Source: Acanthaster planci (Eukaryota > Echinodermata > Asteroidea > Valvatida > Acanthasteridae). Taken from it: 64,000 nucleotides of DNA. Every line of letters begins with the position of its first letter. Within the stretch, counting starts at the first letter, position 1. A program made the translations under genes and the position numbers. Positions 21,526 through 33,500 of this stretch are shown piece after piece. The notes below the pieces were generated by a model. That model was not told the DNA's origin. It saw only the letters and a program-made list of their open reading frames with translations, and did no database searches. The stretch lies in contig NW_019091423.1 of NCBI RefSeq assembly GCF_001949145.1, positions 521,273-585,272 of the forward strand. Reading direction: 5' to 3'.

Positions 21526-24500
21526 ATGGGTGACGTTGATGACAAAGAATTGAAGGCAGGGCATCCACCCGCAGGTGAGCTCAACTTGTCCAAATAACAT
21601 GAATATTGAAAGTTCAGAGTCGATTCCTAGAGTCAAAAATTCCAAGTTCGGCCAGGTTTTATTATCACATGGAGCTAGTATAGTAGAAATATATATGGCT
21701 ATGCCCATGGTCTGATCGTTTCTCAATTCTGGTTTTCAGATTGTTACTAATGAGTAAAAAATGTTACAGACTTCCCAGATTTTCACAATCATTGCAGTTA
21801 AGGGGACTATGAAGTAGAGGACCATGTTAATGGAGACCTACATTTTAACCAAAGATTACAGGCCTATGCTATGGCTGGGGCAGCGCGGACATCTGGGAGT
21901 TTCACAAAAAACACTGGTAGCAACCACACCGCGCCGGTGAAAACAACTGCAACGAGTGCACGTGTACGTGCAGATCAAAGAAAAGATTGTATAACCCGAT
22001 CCTCAGACTGGCTGGTGCATGCGTATGTCACCAAGATCGCTGTTTTCACCGGCGCAGTACCTGTCATTTTGCGAGAATTTCGGATGTCTGCGCTGCCCCA
22101 TAGGCCTAGCCCCACTAGTGTGGCAAGGACTCTCACTCCTGCTCCATCCTTAGCCACACATCCATACGCGCAATTTCGTGTCGGCGTACTGAAAATTTTC
22201 GTCGCACCCACTTATCATCGTGGGCGCAATTTCTTTTGCACACAGAGATGATCCTTACAGCCTCTCCGCTTTCTTAGCGCCATTTATTGAATGATTTTAC
22301 TGACGTAGTTCTGGTATTTTCCAGTCTTTTTGCCTTCACCCATTCAATCTCACGGGCTCGCTCTCACAGTCGCCATCTCTAAAATAAGGTCGTTGAACAT
22401 TATGTCACTTGACCACTCATCGTCTCGACGGCTGTTCCATGTCAAGACATCTAAACTGCTGCCAAATTTTTGGAAGAGCCCATTGGTACATGTACATGTA
22501 GTATCTTATTGCTCAGTCCTTGTATTAGATATGAGGCTAAGGATCATCTCTGTGTGCAAAAGAAAGTGGGTGATGATAAGTGGGTGAGCCGAAAATTTTC
22601 AGTACGTCGACACGAAATTGCGTATACGGATGTGTGGCAAAAGCAGGAGTGGGAATGAGAGTCCGTGCCACACTAGGGGGGTTAGTATAGGCCTAGCGCG
22701 GAAGGCGCAAGATATGTAACTCTACCCAAAAGGTGTGATCACAACGGGCCTCATTTGTGCAAGTGATATGCCTGCGCAGTACACGGTAATGCACAGGTGC
22801 AGACGCACCAGGTGTACGTGCCTGCCACAGTGCTTGTGCCTGCTTGTGCATTAATGTGCATTGCGCAGGTGTATCGCTTGCTGAAATGGCACCTATGTAT
22901 TTATGGAATTACAACGTTTTACATGACTTCACGGCAAAGTTCTTCATCTTGCGCCGCTATGCAGTGCTTTACGATCTTTGATTTTAACTTTTTAAGTTTT
23001 CAATTCCCTAGCAGCATGCCTAGGCACATTGGTACATGTAGGTAGATGTGACATCATGCTCAGTTACTGTATGGTTTATGTTGTTGAAAGAGGGCAAGGT
23101 TATGAGTTTTGAGGAAAATTATGACCGGAAACTGGGGGTGTTTTAACACACGACACATGGTGGAGTCAAATTGGCATGGCTGGTTTATCAGTAGGAAAGT
23201 CACATTGTCTCACAATGTCTCACAATTTGAAATTAAAAAAAAAACAGGTTCGAGGCAGTTCAGACAGTGTTGCCTTTTGGGGGGGGGGAAATTACCAGTT
23301 TTGCACAGATTAAAATGACCAAAACCTGGGGTCCCCAAATTCACAATCCCCACAATAAATATATATATGAATCTTGAATGATTGTTTAGTTTCACTGTTT
23401 TTGTTTGGGGATTTGTTGAAGGGAGTGGGTTGGCATGGTACATGTATGTTGGAATGTTGGACATCTTGTACCCGGGACAATGTGATTGTCTAATGATGCA
23501 GTCTATCTGCTTTATTGGAGTAAAAATAAACACATCCAGATCCAGACAATGCGTACCCGGGACAACTCGTATCGGAGACAACTCGTAACGCAAGAGAAAA
23601 CTACATTCCTCGTAGCTTGTGGCAACATTACATCAGAATTATAGTAGGCCTTTACTAAATAAAAATAGCATGTCAAATTGTCACTGTTTCCACGAAGAGG
23701 CAAATTTNCAAACGCAACGTCCGCTACATTGATATTCTTTCAAATACCATTCGATGAAAGAAATTCAGCACCCAAACTCTGGTACGAGTTGACTTGGGTA
23801 TGAGTTGTCTCGGTTAATAAAATGTCCAAGTAAACTTGGACTCTACAAATCGCCATGAATTGCTTTTTTAAACCTATCAAAGTCCAAGTACTCTTCATAG
23901 GTTTTTCTTTCCATTTATTAAATAGTTCTAAAAATAGCTTATACACTGTACTGTGTCATACCTTGAATCAAAATCCTCAGAATTCACCTTCAGAACTGTT
24001 CATTCAGACTGACAGTTACACATGACACAGACAAATGCTTTGCGTTAAAAAACAGCTGGGATGAGATGAGATGGGGGGAGTAGTTTTAGGATACCTGGTA
24101 GCAGTGTTATACATGAAGCTATTTGTACATGTACACTGGTCTGCGCTGGTCGGGAATCTCCACCACAGTTCTACCGTCCGGCGCAAAGCTTAATGAAACA
24201 GTCCACTGACTAGCACAAAAATCCCAGTAAAAACATTAGACACTATGAAAAGTTCATATTTTTACCGGAAGAATTTGTGAAAATTTGAACTCGTAATTAA
24301 TTTTGAAGAGGAAACTCTCTGAGAAAGCGATCTAGAGTCCCCTCAAGCGGGCCCGAACCCCTGGCCGTGACTCACAAGACTCCGGTCACTTCACTCCCTG
24401 CACTCACCATTACTACCGATATATTGTCCTGTACTAAAATAGTGGTATGGCATGCTATAACATTGCCTGGTAGGCTTACCTGCCGTTTCTTGAGTATATT

Positions 24501-27093
24501 CTGTAGATGGTAACAGGGCAGTGGGGCTATGCTATGCAGCAGCATACAGGTTTGGCGCTTTTGAGAATGAAGAAATGCACTACAAATTGGGATCTTTGAG
24601 GAAGAAGTTCTTCGTCCAAACAGTTCCTTTTCGCTACATGTAGCTCATGTACGTGTGCCGTACGCAGTCTACAAAGTCAGAGCGCACAAAGAACAACATT
24701 CTGTGGGTATGCAGCCTGTGACGATGATGACTCTGTACATGTACCTGGCTATGAGGTGGGATACATGAATGGGGGGCTGCCTCAGAAACCATCCTTTTTA
24801 TCTTGTTTAAAGCCCTAAGCAGAAATCAGCATGTACACGTACAGTACATGTATGTTGGGTGCAGCTGACAAGATTTGTGCTATAGAACATCAAACAGTTT
24901 TATGGAATTACACATGCATGTACAATGTATGTGCCATCTGGATGTGTCATAAAGAACACAGGTACATTACTAAGCAAACAGCATTTGAAGGCTTTTGTGT
25001 AAACTTCCAAGTCATCGTGCATCCATTCCAATATGCGCTCATGTCTAGCAACATGTTCTTTTTTGCCCCTTTAACCAGATAGTGCGTTTACTGTGATGCC
25101 AGGGCTGAGTTTGTTGTAGGTTGAGCTTTGCAAAAAGCAGAAGCTTTTTGGCACATGCATCATACATATGCAGTACACTGGTACATGTACATTTTACAGT
25201 CTGTAGAATGGTTCTGAAGAAAAATTCCTTGAATGGGGACATCCACAGATTGTACCCAAGACACGAATGAATGTATTTGATGGAAGGCTGAGGTTTTTGT
25301 TGGCTGCCCTTAAATTCAAATGAGACACATTCCTGCATATCGATTGATACGCAGTACTGGTACATGTACATGTAGTTGTTGATTTGAATCTAATTTATTT
25401 TTTCCGCAATCTAGTCAAGGCTGGTGGTATGCGCATCAAACAGAGTGGTAGACATCCTCATGAGAAACCACAAGAAATGACACCAGAGGAGGAAGAGGAA
25501 TATGGCCCTGCAACCAGGTACGTCTCTTCCTCATGGACCTTGCCAACAATCTCATACATGTACATGTAGCATTCCTAGGAATGTTACCAATGAATGGGGA
25601 AACTACCGATAGTCCAATTCTTTGTTCAGCTTTTGGTGATACCTACAATGTACATTTGTATGTACATGTACACACAGAGTTACCGGTACTCTTAAGGTAC
25701 GAATCTAGTTCTGATGAAAATCTTTTCGGAATCTGTCAAAATACAGTACATTCATTCACACATACCATTTATGTGAATACATACGTGTACATCACTTCCA
25801 ATGGAACAGATAATGCTGCATTGTATGAGTTTTTATTGATTTTATTTATTTATATCTGTTCATCCAACAGCACATTTCTCACCAATTAGAGGAAAAAGTC
25901 ATAAGAAGAAAAAGAACTGCCCATTTACACATGTACATGTACTTTAGCTTTAAGTAGTGTTTATGGGTAATGCAGTGTTGTGATGGCTCATACTGTTACA
26001 GTCATACACAGTTTGACAACTATTTGTGAAAACTGAGGCCGTGTTCGAAATGGGCTTCCAGAGCTACATGTATGGCTAGGTGTATTGTCTGCGCGTCTCC
26101 ATGCAATTCCAATGGAGTGAAGACATAGACCTACATGTAGCTCTAGACAAGAGATTCGGATGCAGCCTGAGATAACATTCCAATGGAGCGTGCCAAAAAT
26201 GAAATGTTCAAAGGTCATTTGGGATATTGAAGACACTTTATCAGTGTGTCTGTACACCAAGTCCAAAGCACCGAGTATGATGGAGCCGCCATGCATTCAT
26301 TTGGTGCTTTTATTCAGGGTGATCTTGCCTACAAGAACTACATCTGAACATCTTTGTTGGGGGATGGAAAAAAATCTACAATGTACACACATGTATTTGC
26401 TTTGTATTTCCTTGGAAAGTCTGGAAAGCTGTTGTAACCACTTGGCAGTAGAGGATGTGGCCATTAACATGATTTGCCTATTTATGTACACACAGGCACA
26501 GCTGATGAGTTAAAACCTCAAGATGCTCTTACATGTACACATAAACATGCTAATTTCACATTGGGTTTGTATACATGCAAAGTATTTACTTTATGCATAG
26601 CCTTTAGTGGTAGCAAATACATACATGCCTACATGTCTGTGGGCACTCCCTGGAGGGTTGGAAAATATCAGGTTCTGGTAAGAAATCTTGTAAAATACAT
26701 GTACTGTGCAAATGACTCTTGCAAAGCATTTGTGGCATGTGGCTGTTTAATCCAAAAGTTACATGTGTAGCTGCTACACGTAATGTATGTATATCTTGCC
26801 TCTTTGAAACTGAAAATTTGAAACTGGAAACTGGAAAATAATACATGTACCATCCACAAGTGGTTAAGCAGCACATTTGCTTTATCAACTGCATTTTGAC
26901 TTAGTGTTTGGATTTTCATAACCCCAGCCCTCCCAAGCCAGACGTGCAAGTGATGATCTCTGGAGTACCCTCTAGAGGCAACAAGGATTTTCCACCTGAC
27001 GCCATCCGTGTATTCCATGAAAAGCCCATGCCTTCCCACCAGAAGAGCCCAAATACACACCATCCTGTACGTGTACAACAGCCTAGGAAATAG
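21526..27093 (+). CDS. DAP1: death-associated protein 1
   Basis: Three coding exons: 21526-21574, 25415-25517 and 26928-27093 (TAG), joined in phases 1 and 2, give 105 aa (human 102). Exon 1 ends KAGHPPA and exon 2 opens VKAGGMRIKQ; the joined AGHPPAVKAGGMRI is the family hallmark. An acidic stretch (TPEEEEEYG) follows, then SPPKP, MISGVPSRGNKDFPPDA and the C-terminal QQPRK. DAP1 is a small, proline-rich, largely disordered cytosolic protein; in mammals it is an mTOR substrate that restrains autophagy. The Ser before PPKP is residue 51 here, the same number as the human mTOR site, and is created by the exon 2/3 splice. The human N-terminal Ser3 is absent (MGDVDDKE). Confidence 0.93.
21860..22697. 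mobile_element. nested foldback element in DAP1 intron 1
   Basis: Two adjacent inverted repeats are present. Arm A (about 21860-21940, with GGCAGCGCGGACATC and CGCCGGTGAAAACA) is inverted at about 22030-22110. Arm B (22101-22265, with CACACATCCATACGCGCAAT, GTACTGAAAATTTTCG and CACAGAGATGATCCTTA) is inverted almost base for base at 22532-22697, with a 266-bp spacer. Both arms carry TAGGCCTA near their ends. The long plus-strand open frame near 21871 is probably a by-product. No transposase is present. Confidence 0.75.
23254..23320 (-). repeat. dispersed repeat, copy 2
   Basis: In reverse orientation this segment gives TTTTAATCTGTGCAAAACTGG, a C-run and GGCAACAC, matching 9870-9990. It lies in DAP1 intron 1. 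Confidence 0.5.
23555..23815. repeat. inverted repeat with GACAACTCGTA words
   Basis: Left side: GGGACAACTCGTATC and GAGACAACTCGTAAC (about 23560-23590). Right side, inverted: GTACGAGTTGAC and TATGAGTTGTCTC (about 23782-23812). The paired, twice-repeated ends suggest a MITE of about 260 bp. A single N is at 23708. Confidence 0.45.
24340..24425 (-). mobile_element. possible tRNA-derived SINE fragment
   Basis: On the minus strand the segment contains GGTTCGGGCCC, close to a pol III B box, about 50 bases after a G(A/T)GTGCAGGGAGTGAAG region that could be a decayed A box. The T arm pairs only partly. It is in DAP1 intron 1. Confidence 0.35.
26038..26173. mobile_element. MITE with CCAGAGCTACATGTA inverted ends, copy 1
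   Basis: Near the left end, TTCCAGAGCTACATGTA faces TACATGTAGCTCTAGA on the right, with the centre TCTCCATGCAATTCCAATGG between them. A second copy lies at 36966-37090 with the same order of blocks and the same flanking CTGAGAT on the right. It is in DAP1 intron 2. Confidence 0.65.
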
Positions 27094-30000
27094 ACTGTGC
27101 CTCAATTTACTGCATCATCCGTTTGGTTGAAAAGAGGTCAGGAAAGAAAGGGACCAGGTAGGGACAGGTAAAGAGGGGGGAGCTACGGATGGGAAGGGCT
27201 GTAAGTGACCATCTGTAAATTGTTGAGATTTTCAAATTGGCTTATAAATACAATCTGTGGAATGAGAGCAAGGGTATGATGTCAAAAAAGTGCCCATCTT
27301 CAATGTACTCTAAGACAACTATCAGTGATAAGTAAATGCATGCATGGATAAAAAGCGATTCCTAATCATGCAGCACACAGCATCAAAAAAGTGTATGTGG
27401 ACCAGTATGAATGTACAGGTGGTGTCAGTGGCATCAACTGATTTGCTGCTTTGCAAATGATATAATTGATTGAGCTCACAAGTGGCTAGTATCACGAAAG
27501 TAAAGTTTTGTCAGATACTGAGCATTTAAGAGTCAAACATGGACTTCTAGGTGTTTGTGAGTTTGTACACATACATGTACAAGCTTTTCTGGCTTGTGAA
27601 CTTACTTAGCAAACCTTTTTTCTTGAGTTCATCTAAAAATGGCTGGTTGTGGCCATTAAGTTTAGTCATATTTAACTCAGCACTGCTAAAACTGTGAATA
27701 AGTAGCATCAGGGACCTCTCCCTTCACACAAGAGAAAGAGCCAGAAAGTTCTACTTTCAAAAGGCAGATATGATGATGAACAAATCCAGCACAAGGCTAT
27801 TCCATTTTAACTTGTGTCTCTGTTCTTTTTTATGTCTATGTATGCCACTGACTCACAAGTAAATTTGAATGGTCACAGAATGTAGGGCAGACCTAAATGT
27901 ACATATAGCATTAATCAACAGCTCTAGGTGGTTTATTTTGTTTTTAAAATTTATAAGCAATTTTCAGAATAAAACACAGCCATTTTTGGCAAACACCCAG
28001 AGAACCACACATACAGTAAAACTTGCACGTTGCTGTTGCTCATTGGTCAGAATGGTAAATGGGATCCTTGAAAGGGAAATTCTTCACTTCTAGCTAAATA
28101 AAGTACATATGAAGGGGTAAGGGACACAAGGCATAGCACTTCCCATTCCAAGATATTGTAATGTTTTTGTGATTTGTTTTACAAAAAATGTGGTTTACAT
28201 GTATTTGCACTCCTTCCCTTCTCCCCATGCATGCATTTAACAACAACTTCCAAAGTAACTGCTTTTGGTTTTTGATGCTGGAAAGGATGAGCAAAGTCAG
28301 TTTCATTTTGATGTAACATGTGGAGAAATACTGAGGTTAGTTTTTGAAATGTTACATGTAAGTTAATGGTGTTAGTTGATGTCGCCACATTGACATCTTT
28401 GCTGGCAGGAATCTGTTGTTAAAATCAATTGATGTCAGTTATCATGTTTAAGTCAACCAAGATGTCAAAGAGATTCATTCAAATGTCTATGTATGTAGCT
28501 AAACAGATTGAAAATCTTCATTTATAAAACTCATATAACATAGAAAATTATATTTCAAGTGAAACTTCTTAGTGTGACTGAAGAAAGATATATTTTATCG
28601 TACTTTAGTTGTATTGCTTTTAAAAAGTTGGAGTCCGGTTCGGGTTAATTTAGAGATTAGAACCACTTGTTACATTTGGTTTAATTTTTCAGGATTCAAA
28701 TTGAAAATACTTATTGCCAAATCATGAAAAAAAAAATTATTAGGCAAGTGTAATACTTGTAAACCATACTAAAAGAATCAAAGATTTCATTAGTTCACAA
28801 CTCCTGTTATGCAGCACATTAAATTGACGTTTAATCCTGTTCAACTCTAGAAATTTTATTACGATACATGTATGTAGTATTGACCTTTCATCTACATGTA
28901 CGTCAGGTGTAACCGGTATGATTTCTGTTGGGGTAGTAAGTGCTGGGTTTAATCTTCAATGATGTTGTAATAAACTCTGAATGTTCAGTCATGAGTTGTG
29001 ATACCCAGGTATGCAAAGGACTGGAATCAGTCAACTGACTTTAGCAAGTTCATTGGTCCAGTGTGGTACTATGTGTACAGGAGGTCATGGGTCAAGTTTC
29101 ACCTTACCGATCTTGGAGAGCACTGGACATGCTTTACATGAAGTCAGTTAAGGGCAAAAGCCAGTTTTCAAATTAAATCTTATTGGAATATTTTTGAGAA
29201 GTGAATGCAATTACCAGTATGAGGCTTGGTACAAATATCAAGGATGGTAATATACCAGTAATTATCAGGACTATGTCTGAATTCTCTACTTTTTCTCTTC
29301 TGTCTGTTGATCCGATTTCTTGTACTTTTGCCGTTCCGTGGCACTTATACACGTCTTTTTACTCTTCTTCAACTGATATTCTTTCATCTTTGCTTTCCAA
29401 GTTTTTTGATGCTTTATATTTGCTGCTTATTTTTCCATTAAAAATTGTGATTTCCTGTAGCTGGAAAGTGCTCTTTGTATATTAAACTGCCATTCTAGAG
29501 GGGGGTTGCGATAAAGGTAATGTCACAGTCACAATTTAAAAAGGTGTAATTATTGAAACTCATTCAAGATTATTCATACATTTTTTGATGTTTATTTTAT
29601 AACCAAGTTTGTCATATTCTCATATCTATTGTAGAGTCCATATCAAACCTGAACCCCCTTGAAGTAATGTTGTAGTTAAGTATATCACAATTTTTTTTAT
29701 GCAAGTCACAATAACAGGTTGAACAACTTATGATGTCAGAGCAGTTGAACCGCTTGCCTTGCAGCTGCATAGCTTGTAATGGACTTGTGGTCATGATGGT
29801 TGACTTGCAGGCAGAATACTCAAAATAACTAAGCCTTATCACTTGTAAAGCTACAACCCTTATAAAGTGAGAAAGATTCGCTGTTTGCTGAAAACCAGTG
29901 AACCTTGACTTTTAAACACAAGCATGTCTTCAAAGTCTATTAGATTTGAACTATTACAGTGCATGTGGATTTCCATAGTTTTGCAACAATTTTTCTATAA

Positions 30001-30584
30001 ATTGTGGAGACGGTTGACATTTTCTAGAGATAGGCTTCATCCAGCAAGTGTCTAATTCATTGATGTTTTGCACAGAATGCCACAAAGGCAAAGTGGTTTA
30101 ATAATTAAAAGGCACCATCTTTTCTTTGCATGTTTACATTCTTTTTTTTTTCAGCAACGCGATAGTTCCAAGTTCCAAATACATTTATTTTCTTTGAAAC
30201 ATTTTTCTACTTTATTCGATGGCAAATTACAAATTCTGCTAATGAAGAACCACTTCCCCAATAAATGAAAAACATTTCTTCTTATTTGGGAGTACAAAGT
30301 TTATTTTGCTTAAATTTCCTTTACCAGGTTGTTTGTACTTCTTTTCAACTTTCTTTATTCCAGTCATCCTTGTTACTGGTCAGTTGACCTGAATAAAAAA
30401 TCCACTGAAAAATGTGTGGACTGTGGAGTTGACCTTCAATTGCCATCTTATTTCTGGTGTCAGTTTTCCATTTGAATATTTTCCTTAAAGTTTTAACTTC
30501 TTCATGGTCGAAGCAGCATCCAAACCTCATTTTCTCAAAAGCACACTAGTAGAATGGCTCTGATAAAGTACCCTTTGAAGCTTT
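27094..30584. other. DAP1 3' region and intergenic DNA
   Basis: AATAAA words at 27968-27973 and 28097-28102 are candidate DAP1 polyadenylation signals, about 0.9-1.0 kb after the stop. On the minus strand, AATAAA at 30359-30354 lies 226 bases after the stop of the next gene and is its likely polyadenylation signal. No other exon was recognised. Confidence 0.45.
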
Positions 30585-33500
30585 TTAACAGCTCTGATTC
30601 CAGGAACAGCCTTGATAATCATGATCGTTATTCATGGCCTCCACACCCCTGCTAGCTCCTGCTGCATAATGCAAGTGTCTTAGGATGTTTCTCAGGATGT
30701 CCATTGATGACGATGTTTTAATCAGACTTGTAACTTCCTCAACTGATTTCAATGCTTCCTTTCTAGCCAAATTGATTTTTGTGAAATATGCAGACTCTAG
30801 TTTTGAGTCAACTTCAACATTTAGAGTCAATTTGACATTCATAACATCTCTTCTTGTAATGTGATGCTCCCTGTCTGTGGAGGTGCAGCTCAGGCGAATC
30901 TCTTCAATAATGGCATCAATGCTGACTCCACGCACAAGTTTCTCAGCAATCATCTTCCGGGTATCCGACGACAAATGCAAGTGTTTAACCTCACATTCGT
31001 GGGTGTGATCCAAACAGAATTCTGCTTCCACACTTTGCAAGGTACGGTCCATAGTGGATTTGATAAATGCCGGGCAGGTGGCATTTATTCTTGCAGAGCC
31101 TTGAGACTTCAAACTCCGCACACCCCGGCCTTTGGAGATGTAAAATCCTGACCTATTACAGCGGAAGTTTCTGACCAATGTTGTGGGTGTAAAGCGTTTC
31201 CCACTCTGCTGAACAAACAAGGCCATGGACTTCTTCTCAACCCATTTCTTCCAAGACTGAAATTCTGCTTCAGTGGCAAACTTTTTTTTCTCAATGGAAA
31301 ATTGCCTTCCGTGCTGGCTCTGATAATGTTCAATGAGTTTAGTTGCATAAAAACACCTGAAAAAAGGAATTTCAAAGAGGGACACTACATTTTTCAACAA
31401 AATTCCACAAAAGGACCAGAAACAATATGGCCCAACTACCTTGTGCTTCATTAAAGCCCAACAATATGCATGTCGAAATAGTACAAGTTCACATACCGAC
31501 AAGTTGGTCACTTACATTGCATGTAGAATGTGCTCGAAATTCCACTGAAGGAAAGTTCAGAAGTTTATTTGACCTACAGATGTTTGTGAAACAAAGTGTA
31601 GCCTGAACAAACCTGAGACCACAGTCTATGCAGTGTAGGTGACTCTTCTCAGGGGCTTGTCTGTACTCATGCCCCGGATGCTTACATCTCTTGTGTTTGA
31701 AAAGAGCTGCTCTTGAACCTAACATCTTGTTGCAAATATTGCACTCCAGCTTAACCTTCTGGGTCTTTGCCTGAAAAAAAATAGTATTATCAAAGTGGCT
31801 GTAGTGTGTGAACTAGTCTTTAGTCAAGGTAATCACTGCGATCTTTGAATTGAAGCCTATGTGAGGCACTCATGCTGCTTGAGAAAAGACCAGTACACAA
31901 TGAAATTTACCACTGGGCTCCATAATCTCCTTGAACTCATTTTCAAGGCTTACACGTCTTTTTTTTCTGCCATCCATTCAGTAGGAAATTGAAAGTCATG
32001 ACAGAAATGACACTGTCTCATTTCAACCAAGAAGATGATGGACACAGCTGATGGGATGGGGGACAGCCTTAGAAGATATTCCATGTATGGTGGTATCACA
32101 CTGGTATACACATGATATGCATGCTTTGAATACATGTAAACCTCTTCAATCAACAGAGGGCTGTGATTTGCCAACCAGCATGGATCCCACAAATTTAGAA
32201 AACACACGACTGTTCCTAGCTACCAGGGTAAACTGGCACTCTCCATCTGCATGCATAGATGATTATGTTCATGCAAACGGTAACCTGCTGTGCCGAGTGG
32301 TTGGTCGGAATAATATTTGAATAGTTCAATGAAGTATTCAGCATGAGACCACGAAAAACAAAGTTGGTTGATGCATTTCCATTGGTAAGCTATGAGCAGC
32401 ATGTCAGTATCTTGTCAAGTGCTGAGCAAATCACTGTGATTACTTTGACTTAAAGTGCTATGTGTATACAGACACGGTATAAATGTACTATTTTGGGATG
32501 TGACATTTGACTGCAAGTGGAAAGGTACAGACAATTGTTTCATGTGACAGTTGGCCATACTTGTCATCCTGATAACAAAATGAAGTTACCTTTGCAGGAG
32601 TTTTTGAACTTGCCATACATTTCTCTACATCTATTCCATTAGTACTATGATGGGGTGATTCTTCATCAGCGTGTCCTCCAGCCTCATCCTTACCCCTGCT
32701 GATCCCGGAGTCTGTGCTGGGCTGTTTAGAATTTGAGAGAAATCTTTCAAGTTAACATTCCCACTTCGTTACATCATAGGTTACATGTAGGTAGATGGCA
32801 ACCATTACAATGGTGTACACAGCAGTTCATCCACTAGCAACAAGCGAGCTGTGTTTGAAGGATACAAGATAGCCATCCATAAAACAGGCAGTTATTTTAC
32901 TTACAAGCAGGTCACTTCAGCCAACCAACTAGTCAACCAATCAACCAGCTAACCAGCCACAATTGCCACAGCATCAGTGAGCCAGCAAGCTCAGCTAAAG
33001 AGCAATCAAACACTTAGGCAATCAGTCTCCCAATCAACTCGACAGTAGGTTAGGAAACAGTCTGACAGTAGCCAGCTTGTCAGTTAATGATCAGCTGCCT
33101 AACCAAAAAATGACCAACTCTGAAAACTTTGGTTTGATAGTTAGCTGACTGGTCAGTGGACTTTGCAAAGCACTCCAGTGGTTGGTCAGTGGACTTTGTA
33201 AAGCACTCCAGTGGTTGGTCAGTGGACTTTGTAAAGCACTCCAGTGGTTGGTCTGAAGCTGGTCATATTGCCTGGACCAGACATAAGGCCTGGTATCTAG
33301 TATAGCTTTCATTGAACCAAATAGACCTACTAGTAATCTCAATCAATACACTATCAGTCACAAAGCCTCTTATCAACTTGCTTTTTAATAGAAGTGAGGA
33401 AATTTGTGAATTACTTGCTTGGCTCTTACTGAAAGGCAGTGTGGACAGTTAGTGCATCTTATAAAACATAAACAAAAATCAGAGTTCTGTGCATTTTCTA

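Noticed and set aside
21871-22251. 126-codon plus-strand open frame
   Set aside because: It lies across the arms of the nested foldback element, so its length follows from GC-rich inverted repeat DNA. No domain is recognisable.
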